64,000 nt of DNA from Timema cristinae (Eukaryota > Arthropoda > Insecta > Phasmatodea > Timematidae), in NCBI GenBank assembly GCA_039000515.1, contig JBCFYV010000012.1, forward strand, positions 31,893,397 to 31,957,396, given 5' to 3'. Every line of letters begins with the position of its first letter. Within the stretch, counting starts at the first letter, position 1. Of the stretch, positions 48,701 to 53,790 are shown piece after piece. The notes below the pieces were generated by a model. The model had not been told where the DNA came from. It made no database searches and saw nothing but the letters and a program-made list of their open reading frames with translations. A program made the position numbers and the translations under genes.

Positions 48701-49885
48701 TCCCTAGTGAGCTTTTAACTATACTTTGGGTTGAGTACTAATAATCACGCAACAAAAGTAGGCCCTCCATATTAGAAAATGAGAACTACACTTTGAAATA
48801 ATAGAAATGATGAAAGAATTAAAATATGACCTTTTTTATTAATCACCCCAATATTTTACCTTTTCAAATAATGTTTATTTTAAAGAAATATAATCTCTAC
48901 ACTGACCAGTTAAACATTCTCCACACAATTTTTAGATTTAAATTTCTGTCAAAAACTTATCACAAAATTTAAAAAAAATCTAATTCACATGAAACATGTT
49001 GTCTAAAAACTGAATCAAAAATTACTCTCAATTTCCTGATATTTCGTTTTAATTAAGTTTTTTTTAAATAATACAAGCTCAAATAACAATGTTTTGAAGT
49101 AATTTTTTACATTCTCCTAATACTTAAATATAAAACTATATTTTCAATAGTAATTTACTAATTAAAATATTTTTTATCAAAACTGAAAGAAAAATCTACT
49201 ATTCGATATGTACTATTCATTATTTGTTCGGAATTTTGAAATACAAGAAATATTAATTTGTAACACACATTTATTTGATATTCATTGCGTTAAAAAAATA
49301 CCTCCCATATTTCAAACTCATGATTAAATACCAGTAATAGTTAGACAGTAACATTTTAAGGAATTTCACCTACATTTTTAACAAGAGCATTGTTGGCATG
49401 CAACATAAATATCAAGCTCATCTAGTATAGTGACTGAGAGGTTGTTGTTTGATTACCAGCGAATGTGGGCAACTTTTTTTAATACATTTTACCTTCATCC
49501 CTACCCTTGTCCCCATTATCGTAATTAAATGTGGCTCACCAAAATGGAAAGTTAAGATGCAGTGAAAATAAAACAAAATGAGAGAGGATGGAAAACCAAA
49601 TTGCAGAAAAACATTCAAACTGGATATCACAATTCTGAGTCACGCATGCTAAACACTCGTCACACTATATCTACCTAAGATTGTATTGGATATGTCATTC
49701 CTCAAAGGGCAGGGCTTTTTTTAATAGTTGGTGACTCTCTAGGTGTCCTATATCACCGTTGGAAGAAGCTGGACAAAGCAGAAACCCTTTACAAGCATGC
49801 TCTGAGTCTAAACCCAGGACTGCAGAGTGCCAAGGACAACCTCGCTCTCCTCTACAAGACACTCGTCAATTCTGGTCGACATTGA
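16495..49885 (+). CDS. TMTC4: TMTC4 orthologue, ER O-mannosyltransferase-family membrane/TPR protein (13-exon gene model)
   Basis: Proposed exons: 16495-16520, 16756-16977, 18003-18186, 24022-24201, 26108-26452, 28718-28917, 29480-29654, 36103-36310, 37446-37553, 44139-44280, 44870-44984, 47528-47710, 49743-49885. All introns are GT-AG. The joined reading matches remembered vertebrate TMTC4 over its whole length: an acidic DD pair after the first membrane segment (about residues 35-36, FVFDDSEAV), HKSYRPLTVLSFR, VHPVHSEA then GVVGRADLLCAL, AKEQGITV, the DUF1736/TMTC domain (about 285-360, with CFDWSMGC), AERVLYLPSAG, then TPR repeats from about 490 to the end. Expected length is about 743 residues, close to the family's roughly 740. 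TMTC proteins sit in the ER membrane and are linked to O-mannosylation of cadherins; that role comes from family knowledge. Exon 8 is one base short, so the reference reading stops there. Paralogues TMTC1-3 fit less well (HDFWG-type first loop and short C-terminal TPR set point to TMTC4). Exon 1 is the least certain part. Confidence 0.93.
16756..16977 (+). CDS. TMTC4: TMTC4 exon 2, first membrane segment and first luminal loop
   Basis: Encodes the hydrophobic run LLSVLVVAVAAVVCYANS, then FVFDDSEAVVNNEDL and the loop ending HKSYRPLTVLSF. The adjacent aspartates match the acidic motif of GT-C-type glycosyltransferases in the first loop. The donor GTATGG follows AG at 16976-16977 and splits an Arg codon completed in exon 3. 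The acceptor could also be the AG at 16744-16745, which would add three residues but breaks phase with the proposed exon 1. Confidence 0.85.
16978..18002 (+). other. TMTC4 intron 2
   Basis: GT-AG intron, AT-rich. No mobile element or coding signal recognised. Confidence 0.8.
18003..18186 (+). CDS. TMTC4: TMTC4 exon 3
   Basis: Begins after ...TCCATAG and continues the split Arg codon with WNYWMSEGLKPWGFHVTN, a membrane segment and LLFSVHPVHSEA. It ends at a perfect donor GTAAGTG. WGFHVTNVLLH and VHPVHSEA are TMTC family hallmarks. The following intron is 5.8 kb and carries the nested hAT elements. Confidence 0.93.
19936..20550 (+). pseudogene. hAT transposase fragment (outer element), upstream part
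   Basis: Readable stretches include HLLNLFAHEKEVPGIKEHTK, then, after stops and frame changes, KYKQENPL, an LENWHIL-like block, VTLDKVQCDTYT-like residues and RFLANLLDPQFR just before the insertion. This order matches the catalytic-domain region of hAT transposases. Stops at TAG 20119-20121 and later make it non-functional. Confidence 0.75.
20551..23128 (+). mobile_element. Inner hAT transposon (ZBED-like) inserted in the outer hAT
   Basis: Terminal inverted repeats CAGTGGTTCCCAACCTGGGG (left) and GGTTGGGAACCACTG (right). Target duplication GTTTAGAG (20543-20550) and TTTTAGAG (23129-23136), seven of eight matching. Length 2578 bp. It carries a broken BED-type hAT transposase at 20921-22718. 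Confidence 0.92.
20921..22718 (+). pseudogene. hAT transposase pseudogene (inner element), BED-finger/ZBED family
   Basis: Starts MDSKKKKCRQYSAEYLKFGF. Then a BED-like region with FPHCLLCDKTF and KPSRMKDNLSRVDSDK, then LQIDESTVIDNKAILLAYVR, IVSACATDGAPAMSGR, a VIHRQHLAAKKLSG-like block and a C-terminal hAT block (TYLVEKGFSSVVQLLTKQRN). Several stops break it, including TGA at 21185 and TAG at 21317 and 21928, with frame shifts near 21750 and 22330. The Cys pair of the finger is present, but both expected His positions are replaced (Asn and Asp). It is dead as a transposase. Confidence 0.88.
23137..23480 (+). pseudogene. hAT transposase fragment (outer element), C-terminal part
   Basis: Frame from 23145 reads MSQMQLDIAIEYIDSNHP and ends with ASSAGSEWLFSSFGFIHLKI, then RNRIGTEKTSKLVALF. 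This is the hAT C-terminal dimerisation block (S-S-A-x-x-E...FS). The reading continues from 20550 once the inner element and one copy of its target duplication are removed. Confidence 0.8.
24022..24201 (+). CDS. TMTC4: TMTC4 exon 4
   Basis: Sixty codons between acceptor TTGGTGTAG and donor GTGAGTC, phase 0 on both sides. Starts VAGVVGRADLLCALLYFLSF, directly continuing VHPVHSEA from exon 3, and ends AKEQGITVI. GVVGRADLL and KEQGIT are invariant-looking blocks of the TMTC family. Two hydrophobic segments lie in the exon. Confidence 0.95.
24568..24710 (+). repeat. SINE family A, 3' part
   Basis: TGGTTCGGATTCCACGTTAA, ACTGTAGGTCCTTTATTTCA, ATAACCCGAACGGGTAGTAA, then (TAA)n. Same tail and middle as the copies at 7163-7488 and 25779-26075; 5'-truncated. 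Confidence 0.8.
24785..25013 (+). repeat. SINE family B
   Basis: Head ATGCTCGCATGGTCTAATTT, B-box AAGTTCGAATCTC, body AATAGTTTCCCACTCTTCTT, tail TAGCCAGTAAGACGCAC. Diverged but complete in order. Confidence 0.75.
25428..25690 (-). repeat. RTE-like LINE 3' end fragment and adjoining repeat
   Basis: Reverse complement of 25428-25505 reads like the LINE 3' end (...GACACGGCCAAAGGCTGTAA, ending ATGATGATGAAT), as at 33880-33935. 25560-25690 shares TCACCATTGTGCATT and CCCACATCTTTTCCTCATTT with the repeat at 35820-35980 and 52030-52175. Confidence 0.5.
25779..26075 (+). repeat. SINE family A, full length
   Basis: Head AGGTGACATGGTGGTCTATG, CAGACTTCTGTGCTGGGGCT, B-box GGGTTCAAGCC, TCTGATTGCCAAACCCTTCC, middle GGGGAATGCCAGGCCAGCC, tail ATAACTGAATGGGTAGTAAG and (ATT)n. 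It ends only about 30 bases before the exon-5 acceptor of TMTC4. Confidence 0.85.
26108..26452 (+). CDS. TMTC4: TMTC4 exon 5, polar loop and start of DUF1736
   Basis: One hundred and fifteen codons, phase 0, after the acceptor TTTGTTAG and before the donor GTAAGTA. Starts GLCSAYDIII, then a polar loop with KKRRK and DEEEGE, then RHFAMLMTGIVILLLRWRVM and PPTFQIVDNPASFSDSF. The last part aligns with the start of the DUF1736/TMTC domain (RWRIMG...DNPASFAD in vertebrates). The polar loop is longer than I recall in vertebrate TMTC4 and differs in sequence. Confidence 0.92.
26453..28717 (+). other. TMTC4 intron 5
   Basis: GT-AG intron. Apart from the family-D SINE at 26966-27193 it is AT-rich and I see no gene or named element. 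Open frames of 60-90 codons here are low-complexity and unsupported. Confidence 0.7.
26966..27193 (-). repeat. SINE family D, full length, minus strand
   Basis: Reverse complement: tRNA-like head AAGCTCAGTCGGTAGCATAT, B-box GGGTTCGATTCC, CATGGCCGAAAAATG, and the tail GTGCTGATATAATCAGTCTA then AGAAAGTTCACATTAAATAC. The tail is shared with family C. A classical A-box and B-box layout. Confidence 0.85.
28718..28917 (+). CDS. TMTC4: TMTC4 exon 6, DUF1736 core
   Basis: Starts ILTYNYIYALNVWLLVCPEW after acceptor GTGTTACAG and contains CFDWSMGCVPLLNW, a strongly conserved TMTC signature. It then has a membrane segment (VAAVVTLWLGIAGILW). It ends in a split Arg codon (AG before donor GTTTTC) completed by the first base of exon 7. 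Confidence 0.95.
29480..29654 (+). CDS. TMTC4: TMTC4 exon 7
   Basis: Follows acceptor TATTTTTAG. Encodes SLIMSLALTVIPFLPATNLF, then RVGFVIAERVLYLPSAGFCM and another hydrophobic run. FLPATNLFFRVGF and ERVLYLPS are core family motifs. The exon ends phase 0 at donor GTAAGTA. The next intron is 6.4 kb. Confidence 0.95.
29683..31127. mobile_element. Non-autonomous hAT-like element in TMTC4 intron 7
   Basis: Left end TAGAGATGTCACGATACCTC, mirrored at the right by GAGGGTATCGAGTTTGACAGCTCTA. Flanks TTATACAC and ATAAACAC agree at six of eight bases, consistent with an old hAT duplication. Length 1445 bp. No intact transposase; a short frame near 30470-30620 is of unknown origin. Confidence 0.65.
31440..33935 (+). 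pseudogene. RTE-like LINE remnant (endonuclease, reverse transcriptase, C-terminus), heavily decayed
   Basis: In broken frames, in order: LRFETLNIG at the endonuclease start (about 31460), GDLNARVGKESK (about 31832), a KFRVWRLRNEEERNLYLRK linker (from 31957) and VEWKALKKNLVGALEEVCGR, then NYRGITMKCHCTKIEKILEK (about 32735), RLGLVLMDVKKA, HVMRMEMERMPNK and GRPRKRWVEQ, and an end like DPATGWK. These are hallmarks of RTE-type elements. The region has many stops, and the catalytic F-A-D-D block is unreadable (near 33160). Long minus-strand frames here are antisense shadows. Confidence 0.8.
34030..34333 (+). repeat. SINE family C, full length
   Basis: Matches 8411-8727 throughout: ATTTTTCTTGAGTGATAAAA, TCCCATGTCAATTGTGGCAT, TGAAAATACCTTTCTCGGCA, AAGAAAGTACATGTTAAATA and an AAATAAATAAAA end. 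The head is more decayed. Confidence 0.85.
35505..35690 (-). mobile_element. Truncated copy of the TAGAGATGGG hAT family, reversed
   Basis: Starts TAGAGATGGGCCACTCGAAT and continues as the reverse complement of the right end of the element at 45333-46897 (TTGTCAGGATTC and AAGCATAATATTTTGAATT blocks). No second terminus found. Confidence 0.65.
35690..35990 (+). repeat. Dispersed repeat (copies near 25560, 51224 and 51905)
   Basis: AATCCAGTGTTTGTGTTATT, GATAAAGGCAACATTGCCGA, TTCTTCCCACATTCTTCCTC and TTTAGTTTGATCAATTTTC recur nearly unchanged at 51905-52172 and reversed at 51224-51432. Unclassified. Confidence 0.75.
36103..36310 (+). CDS. TMTC4: TMTC4 exon 8, last membrane segment and first TPR; one-base deficit
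   Basis: Acceptor TTTGCCAG then LLQLGYLYLVVILGVRACWR, SEWRSEKLLFTSGLAVCPLN and VHYNIAKNAADSGN, the family's junction between membrane domain and TPR region. The exon should end EA(I/V)R with the last codon split AG|A, but the sequence is GAGGCATAAG before donor GTACTC. One base is missing, so TAA at 36307-36309 is in frame. A GTAC donor at 36294 would rejoin the frame with exon 9 at a cost of six residues. The cause may be sequencing error, polymorphism, or real damage with alternative splicing. Confidence 0.9.
36378..36530 (+). repeat. SINE family B, shortened
   Basis: TCTTGTCCTGTCTGGTTTCT, AGGGTTTGAATTCTG, CCTAAATGGTTTCCCACTTT and GGATGGGTAGTAGG: the family-B variant with an internal deletion. 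Confidence 0.65.
36768..36890. repeat. (TA)n followed by a TG-rich microsatellite
   Basis: About 25 bp of alternating AT, then about 95 bp of degenerate (TG)n ending TGTGTGTGTCTCTC. Confidence 0.9.
37446..37553 (+). CDS. TMTC4: TMTC4 exon 9, TPR
   Basis: Acceptor ATGTTTCAG. Reads (R)LNPEYDQAMNNLANILKD, then ERKLTEAELLLRRAVRL, with a split Arg codon before donor GTACTTA. This is a canonical TPR (helix A ending in N-N-L, helix B with EAE...L..A). The frame needed here shows that exon 8 is one base short. The next intron is 6.6 kb and full of mobile DNA. Confidence 0.93.
37737..37886 (+). pseudogene. Second RTE-like LINE copy, part 1
   Basis: Readable as WKKGIIISIFKKGDKKRCIN then YRG and PEKRIRN with frame changes, equivalent to 32680-32815 in the first LINE copy. 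The LINE stops at 37886 where a hAT-type terminus begins and resumes at 41187. Confidence 0.75.
38796..39041. mobile_element. Small hAT-like MITE
   Basis: TAGGGATATGCAATACTGGT at the left is mirrored by ACTGGTATTGTATCATTCCTA at the right, with mismatches. 246 bp, no coding. GTGC flanks both sides, but a clean 8-bp duplication is not seen. Confidence 0.6.
39094..40110 (+). other. GC-rich foreign-looking block with a 47-bp tandem repeat
   Basis: Clearly richer in G and C than its surroundings. It starts near GCGACATCTAGTGACCGTCC, has AGAAATAAACTTCAGCC at about 39508, and a C-rich stretch from 39830 to 40100. ATCTAGTG phrases and the AATAAA resemble LTR sequences, but I found no second LTR, primer-binding site or recognisable gag/pol. 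A proline- and serine-rich frame near 39840-40100 is not identified. Confidence 0.4.
39601..39731. repeat. 47-bp tandem repeat, about 2.7 copies
   Basis: AGAACCATTCGGGCTGCCAC occurs at 39615 and 39662, and a diverged unit begins at 39709: a constant 47-base period. Confidence 0.9.
41187..41830 (+). pseudogene. Second RTE-like LINE copy, part 2 (reverse transcriptase)
   Basis: One frame reads RLGLSPLLFVIVMEMVMNKV and MMRAMMFADALVVWGEKEEE, then, after TAG at 41390, CGMKFNMAKCEVM and RKVQNVKYLE. This is the LSPLLF...FADD core of a LINE reverse transcriptase, with FADA in place of FADD, so one catalytic aspartate is lost. Continues part 1 at 37737-37886. Confidence 0.85.
41835..42489 (+). mobile_element. 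hAT fragment with BED zinc-finger remnant
   Basis: Frame at about 42064-42190 reads TVCVLCQITLAQFIASNLKR then HYDTHHSTFSKEFPVGSVLR: Cys-x2-Cys and His-x4-His of a BED finger, as in hAT transposases. The right end TTGCCACCCCTG at 42489 is a hAT-type terminus. Catalytic domain absent. The left end was not located. Confidence 0.7.
42579..43315. mobile_element. Mariner/pogo-type non-autonomous element
   Basis: CAGTTAGTCCTGCTATAACA at the left is mirrored by TGTTATAACAGGAACTACTG at the right, with TA directly outside both ends (42577-42578 and 43316-43317). 737 bp. CAGT ends with CTATAAC are typical of mariner/pogo termini. No transposase frame. Two diverged copies of a CTACATGACTCAT-like phrase occur at about 43105-43205. 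Confidence 0.75.
43921..44100 (+). repeat. Dispersed repeat, half of the foldback family at 62198-62666
   Basis: AGGTAGCATTGTAAAGTGTG, AACTGTGTTCTTTTTTTCAT and TTGTAAAAGTCACCGTC match the right arm at 62515-62655. It ends within about 40-60 bases of the TMTC4 exon-10 acceptor. Confidence 0.75.
44139..44280 (+). CDS. TMTC4: TMTC4 exon 10, TPR
   Basis: Acceptor TATGCTGAAG; the first base completes Arg, then KDFAAAWMNLGIVLSSMRR, KEAEESYFTALKHRKKYPD and CYYNLGNL. DFAAAWMNLGIV and YPDCYYNLG are nearly identical to vertebrate TMTC4. Ends phase 0 at donor GTGAGTA. A dispersed repeat ends only about 40-60 bases before the acceptor. Confidence 0.94.
44870..44984 (+). CDS. TMTC4: TMTC4 exon 11, TPR
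   Basis: Acceptor ATGTTGACAG. Encodes YLDQQKYEDAYTAWRNATSL then KPTHTVAWSNMIIMLDNI, ending one base into a Gly codon before donor GTGAGCC. AWRNAT and AW.NMIILLDN are TMTC4 features. Confidence 0.94.
44985..47527 (+). other. TMTC4 intron 11
   Basis: GT-AG intron holding a faint family-B SINE (about 45070-45240; TGGTTTTCCACTCTCCCTTC) and the hAT element at 45333-46897. The remainder is AT-rich with nothing recognised. Confidence 0.7.
45333..46897. mobile_element. Non-autonomous hAT element with perfect 8-bp target duplication
   Basis: Left end TAGAGATGGGTCAAATCC, right end GGATTCAAGTGGCCCATTTCCA. The target duplication CTTAAAAT at 45325-45332 and 46898-46905 is exact. 1565 bp. Shares an interior (GCCGGTAGGCATAAATAAA, ATGAAACCCAACAAAATGTC) with 59334-60254. 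No transposase frame recognised. Confidence 0.92.
47528..47710 (+). CDS. TMTC4: TMTC4 exon 12, TPR
   Basis: Acceptor GTTGTTCAG; completes Gly then EMYRAELVAQEALSVLP, LHFNLANTLGKAGRFAEAEK and ALSLDPNNSVYYTNL, ending one base into the next Gly codon before GTACGA. One full TPR and part of the next. The phase agrees with exons 11 and 13. Confidence 0.94.
47711..49742 (+). other. TMTC4 intron 12
   Basis: GT-AG intron. Apart from the possible pogo end at 47785 and a faint family-B SINE at about 49408-49552 (GTTGTTTGATTACCAGCG, CATCCCTACCCTTGTCC), I see AT-rich DNA and a less AT-rich unassigned stretch at 48060-48470. Confidence 0.6.
47781..47880 (+). mobile_element. Possible mariner/pogo end fragment
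   Basis: TACAGCAGACGCTTGATTTA resembles a TA plus pogo-type terminus. No opposite end seen in intron 12. Confidence 0.3.
49743..49885 (+). CDS. TMTC4: TMTC4 exon 13, last TPR and stop
   Basis: Acceptor GACTCTCTAG. Reads (G)VLYHRWKKLDKAETLYKHAL, SLNPGLQSAKDNLALLYKTL, then VNSGRH and TGA at 49883-49885. VLYHRW is diagnostic of the TMTC4 C-terminus, and the end point matches vertebrate TMTC4 within a few residues. Confidence 0.95.
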
Positions 49886-50338
49886 CTTCCTTCCTTCACT
49901 TCACTTTACATCAATGGTGACTTCTTGAATTTTTCAGGCTTTATAGACAGGTTGCTTCCACATGATCTATGATGATCATTTTAGAGGTAACATTTTGTTG
50001 CAGATGATTTTTACAACATAGACCAGTCATGTAGCTTTTCTTAAGGCTGAACCTTATCCCTTCACAAGTGATATTTTACAGCCGATTCTTCTGGAGGTTG
50101 GGACCTGGCAATCTAGGGGTGAATACAAGAGACATGTAAAGTCTAGTTGACATTGACTCTCCTCTCCCTTTTTACATGCTGTAAACAAAATGCACATGAC
50201 AAAAATTCGAGGACAACAGGATTCCCACAGATCATTAAATTAAAAGATAATCAGGTAAAGTTAAAATAGGCCAGTAAAATTGAGAATTTTTAACAGAATG
50301 ATATTAAAACTATCACCTAAAAATTCAATTGAAAATTA

Positions 50339-50344
50339 AATAAA
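50339..50344 (+). promoter_or_regulatory. Candidate polyadenylation signal for TMTC4
   Basis: AATAAA about 450 bases after the TMTC4 stop codon. It is the first canonical hexamer I noticed downstream, and it would end the 3' UTR before the Harbinger fragment at about 50523. Such hexamers are common by chance in AT-rich DNA. Confidence 0.3.
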
Positions 50345-50522
50345 TACTATGGTAAATAATGTGTAGAACTTGATTTATAGACTTTTTTGTTTAAAGAAAT
50401 GAAAGTTAACCAAATCTAGTTTATTAACACACACTATGAAATTAAGTTGGAAAAACAATTTAAACAAAAAATAACTTTGCTTTAGCTTCATAGATATTTA
50501 ATATTTATATATTGTATGTAAA

Positions 50523-50930
50523 GCCGCATCTCCACTAAGTCGACAAGTGTCAAGCAACAGTGGAATTGGATTTCCTCGTCCACCCTGAATCGACACACTC
50601 CATTTGAAAGCAAAATGTTTGACGAGGACAACGTACTTATTGCTTGTGCCACATTCACTATTGCGTCAAAAAAGTCAAAATTGCCGCATAAAACAAGATT
50701 TTGGGTATGACCAAGTCTTCAAAGTAGAAGTAGATACAGTGGTAGTGATTTGATCGAGGATTTAAAACGAGATGATGTCGATATTTTGAAGCTTGAATAC
50801 AGATATAACGGTGGCTTTCGAAATTTCTTTCAGATGTTCGAAAATGAGTTTGAAAATTTATTGCAAATGATTGGACCAAAGATATGTAAACAGGACACCA
50901 TCTTCAGACACGCTATTCCCATTTTCTAAT
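50523..50930 (+). pseudogene. PIF/Harbinger transposon fragment (5' end and start of nuclease gene)
   Basis: Begins GCCGCATCTCCACTAAGTCG after TAA, a Harbinger-like start. The frame from 50617 reads MFDEDNVLIACATFT, KLPHKTRFWV, stop, PSLQSRSRYSGSDLIEDLKR, YNGGFRNFFQMFENEFENLL, QMIGPKICKQDT. The W-V-(R)-P...FRNF.RM...F..LL.LIGP.I.K.DT order is the N-terminal part of HARBI1-like nucleases. TGA replaces the expected Arg codon (CGA) after FWV. The catalytic part is missing. Confidence 0.8.
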
Positions 50931-51037
50931 TTCTCTTGAAAATTGACTTTAAAGATTTCTTATCTTTTTTATCACCACATCTTTGTCCACATGAAACTCC
51001 CCCAATCATTTTGGGATACTTCTACACATTAAAAGTA

Positions 51038-51180
51038 GAGTTGGGTCAGATCCATTATTTTATGAATTTGAATTTCCAATTTACCTTTGAATTCCTAATT
51101 CAAATCCGAATCTTGGAAAAAATGATGAACCTAAGAGAATGTGTAAATATAATAGAATAATATAAATACAAACAGTAACT
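51038..51180 (+). mobile_element. Truncated left end of the TAGAGATGGG hAT family
   Basis: TAGAGTTGGGTCAGATCCAT and ATTTGAATTTCCAATTTACC resemble 45333-45430. No right end. Confidence 0.5.
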
Positions 51181-51223
51181 AATTGTAAACATTCTTTCTT
51201 ATAATCCATTCATTAATTTTATA

Positions 51224-52172
51224 ATAAAGGAAATTGATAAAACTAAAATAAACTATTATGAGTAAATTTGATGAAGAAAGCCCACCAGGAAAGAGGAAAA
51301 ATGTGGGTAGAATCAATGCACAAAGGTGACATCTTCTTCCTTTCTTCTGTTTCTATAGTAGAAATAGTCACACACATTTAAAACACAATATAATATTATT
51401 TCGGCATTGTTGATTTTATCAAACAAAAGAATAAAATCAATAATGCCAAAATATAAATGATAATTAATTTAATGACATTGATCAAAATTAAATATTTATT
51501 GAGGGTGCGGATTTCTGATAGGACTAGTATTGTCTGGTATTCCACTAAATGTGTGATAATACAATGAATTTTTTTTTTTTATTAGCAGTATAAATGGTAT
51601 GAGAACAAGGTTCAAATAAATAAACAAATATCTAAGAACAGAAATATACTCATGGTGGAAATAATAAAAAATTTATATGGAAAATTATATATCATCATCA
51701 ACTGTTTCCAACATGAAGATGGGTCAGTTTAGTAAAATTCCCCCATCTTCTTCTATCCTTCCACCATTCTTCCACCTCTCACTTGCACTCTCTTTGTTAT
51801 CTGCTCCTCCCATCTCTTTCTTGGTTTTCCTTGCAATTTTTTTTCCTATATACTTCATTTCCATAATTTTCTGAATTTTCAGAAATTTTTTGAAAATTCA
51901 AAATGGAGTAATCCATTGTTTGTGTTATTTGTACTCTCTTCTTCTTTGTGTTTGATAAAGGCAACAATGCCAAAATATTATATTTTTGTTTAAAATGTGT
52001 GTGACTACTTCTACTATAGAAGACAGAAGAAAGAAAGAAGATGTCACCTTTGTGCATTGGATTCTTCCCACATCTTTCCTCTTTCCCTAGGTGGGCTTTC
52101 TTCATCAAATTTATTCTTAGTAGTTTATTTTTCCTTTTTCTTTAGTTTTATCAATTTCCTTTATTATAAAAT
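51224..52172. repeat. Inverted pair of a dispersed repeat flanking a LINE 3' end
   Basis: 51224-51432 is the reverse complement of 51905-52172 with about 10-15% differences by eye (AAAGCCCACCAGGAAAGAGG against CCTCTTTCCCTAGGTGGGC). Between them, 51690-51890 holds a minus-strand LINE 3' end. Another copy is at 35690-35990. Confidence 0.75.
51690..51890 (-). pseudogene. RTE-like LINE 3' end fragment, minus strand
   Basis: Reverse complement encodes GKPRKRWEEQ and RGGRMVEG, then a TDPSSCWKQLMM-like end, equivalent to GRPRKRWVEQ...DPATGWK at 33780-33925. It terminates in a GATGATGAT-type 3' end. Confidence 0.7.
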
Positions 52173-52311
52173 TATCTAGCCATTGGGCCACCTCATTTTT
52201 TAATCATAAATAGCCCTGTTGACGTCACTCGCATAATAATTGGCTGGCTATATCATGTGATACCCTTTAAGTAACGTTCACTTAAAGTAAAAGATCTCCC
52301 AGGACATCTCT

Positions 52312-52375
52312 TACGTTAAGTTAACTACAAGTCAACGTTAAGTTAACTGCAAGTCACCGTTAAGTTAACTGCATC
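52312..52375 (+). repeat. 22-bp tandem repeat, about 3 copies
   Basis: ACGTTAAGTTAACTACAAGTC is followed by two similar units (CGTTAAGTTAACTGCAAGTC and CGTTAAGTTAACTGCATCG). Confidence 0.85.
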
Positions 52376-52454
52376 GTGATCTCTTGCATTTAAACACACA
52401 AGGAGGTCCTTTACGTTAATTTAATTTTAAGTTAACATAAGTTGATTGTGATCC

Positions 52455-52735
52455 CGGCATTAGGTTAGGTCTAGATATAAACAAACAACTTCTCTATTTT
52501 CTTTCTACACTTTTACACTTCCCACTTCCTCAAATTTCCACAGTTGCACATTGTTTTGAATTTTTGGAAATATTTATTTTCCATATGAAGAGACATTAAT
52601 GAAAAAGTAATATTCCCGAAAATTCAAACGAATGTGCAACTGTGGAAGTTTGTAGAAGTGGGAAATGTAACGTTTAGTAAGACATGGAAAGAGAAGTGTG
52701 TTGGTTCCTATCTTGGCCTAACCTAACTATCCATC
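52455..52735. repeat. Foldback/MITE-like inverted repeat
   Basis: GGCATTAGGTTAGG at the left is mirrored by GGCCTAACCTAACTA at the right. Inside, TTTCCACAGTTGCACATT pairs with AATGTGCAACTGTGGAA. Pairing covers most of the 280 bp. No coding. Confidence 0.8.
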
Positions 52736-53159
52736 CAGGTTGGTTTCCTTCACTATCACTTACTTTACATCACTGTACAGTGTTTCTACACTGTTTTGGA
52801 AACATTTCCAAGCCATCATGCAATTATCCATTTTATTAACTTTTCTTTTATAATTATTGTTTGTGTAATTTTAATGTCCTTAAAGACATGATTGTGAAAC
52901 CATTTTAATTATTTTTTTATTAGGTTTTATTTGAGTGTTATTTCTATTTTTAAATTATGCTTTATAATTTAAAATCAATATTTCCATTGTTAACTTTTTT
53001 TTTAAGTATTTAGCTTTATAAAAATGAATGTCATTCATATTTTAAGAACATGTGTTTTAATATACTTTAACAGTTTATAAAATTATTAACATACTCAAAC
53101 TCTAATCGACTCGAGTTCGACTCGTCTGAAAAAAACCCAAGCTTGCAGACCCCTACTTA

Positions 53160-53790
53160 TGGCCTACTCTTTCATTCTTATACCAGCTGTTTGCCATTTT
53201 CATTTTATTTCTTGCACATAACCCAACAGCCTTCTACCTTACTTGTTTCTCTCTCCCCATCCTTTTTCCCCTAACAGCTCCTCAAATGCTTCTCTCTCTT
53301 TTCCTATTTTTGCATTAATATCTCCCATTATTACCTGCTACCTTGTTTCCCACATGCCTTTCTAAATAATCCTTAAATCTTCCCCACTTGTGGAACATAC
53401 ACTTGTATCACCTTTACCTTTTTTCCTCTATCATTTATTACCAATTTTATTATCCTATCATTCGTCTCTTCCACCTCCACCAGCAGCCCTTCTCTTACTA
53501 CAAAGCCTACTCCATTGTTCCTCCCTTCATCGTTTCCCATACAATGCAAAATTTAGCCTTTCCTTAATCTTTCATGCCATTCCCTCTCCACTTGGCCCCG
53601 CCAAGGCCCAGGATGTCCACTCTCCTCTCATCCATCATGTCCACTATCTCCTCCACTTTTCCACTGTACCAATGTTCAGAATTCGTAGCTTATGGTTGTC
53701 AACAATTTTTCCAATCTGGCATTTTACTTTACTTTCTCGAGTACTTTGTTTCGGCCACTGGCTTACTTAGTCGGTTGTGGCCTACAACTT
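53160..53790 (-). pseudogene. RTE-like LINE endonuclease fragment, minus strand
   Basis: Reverse complement reads, with stops, KLRILNIGTVEKW and RRVDILGLGGAKWRGNG, the start of an AP-type endonuclease (R.ATLNIGTM...RRRVDILCVQETKWKG). Later blocks (KDYLERHVG) are less clear. Plus-strand frames here are antisense shadows. Confidence 0.65.

Noticed and set aside
16495..49885. Assignment to TMTC1, TMTC2 or TMTC3
   Set aside because: The first-loop sequence NDFWGTRL...HKSYRPL, the CFDWSMGC block, DFAAAWMNLG, YPDCYYNLG and the VLYHRW end all fit TMTC4 best, and the length fits TMTC4 rather than the longer paralogues.
52455..52735. Interstitial telomeric TTAGG repeat
   Set aside because: Only two units, as part of the foldback ends; not an array.
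53390..53770. Plus-strand frame of 126 codons rich in Leu, Pro and Ser
   Set aside because: Antisense shadow of the minus-strand LINE endonuclease fragment.
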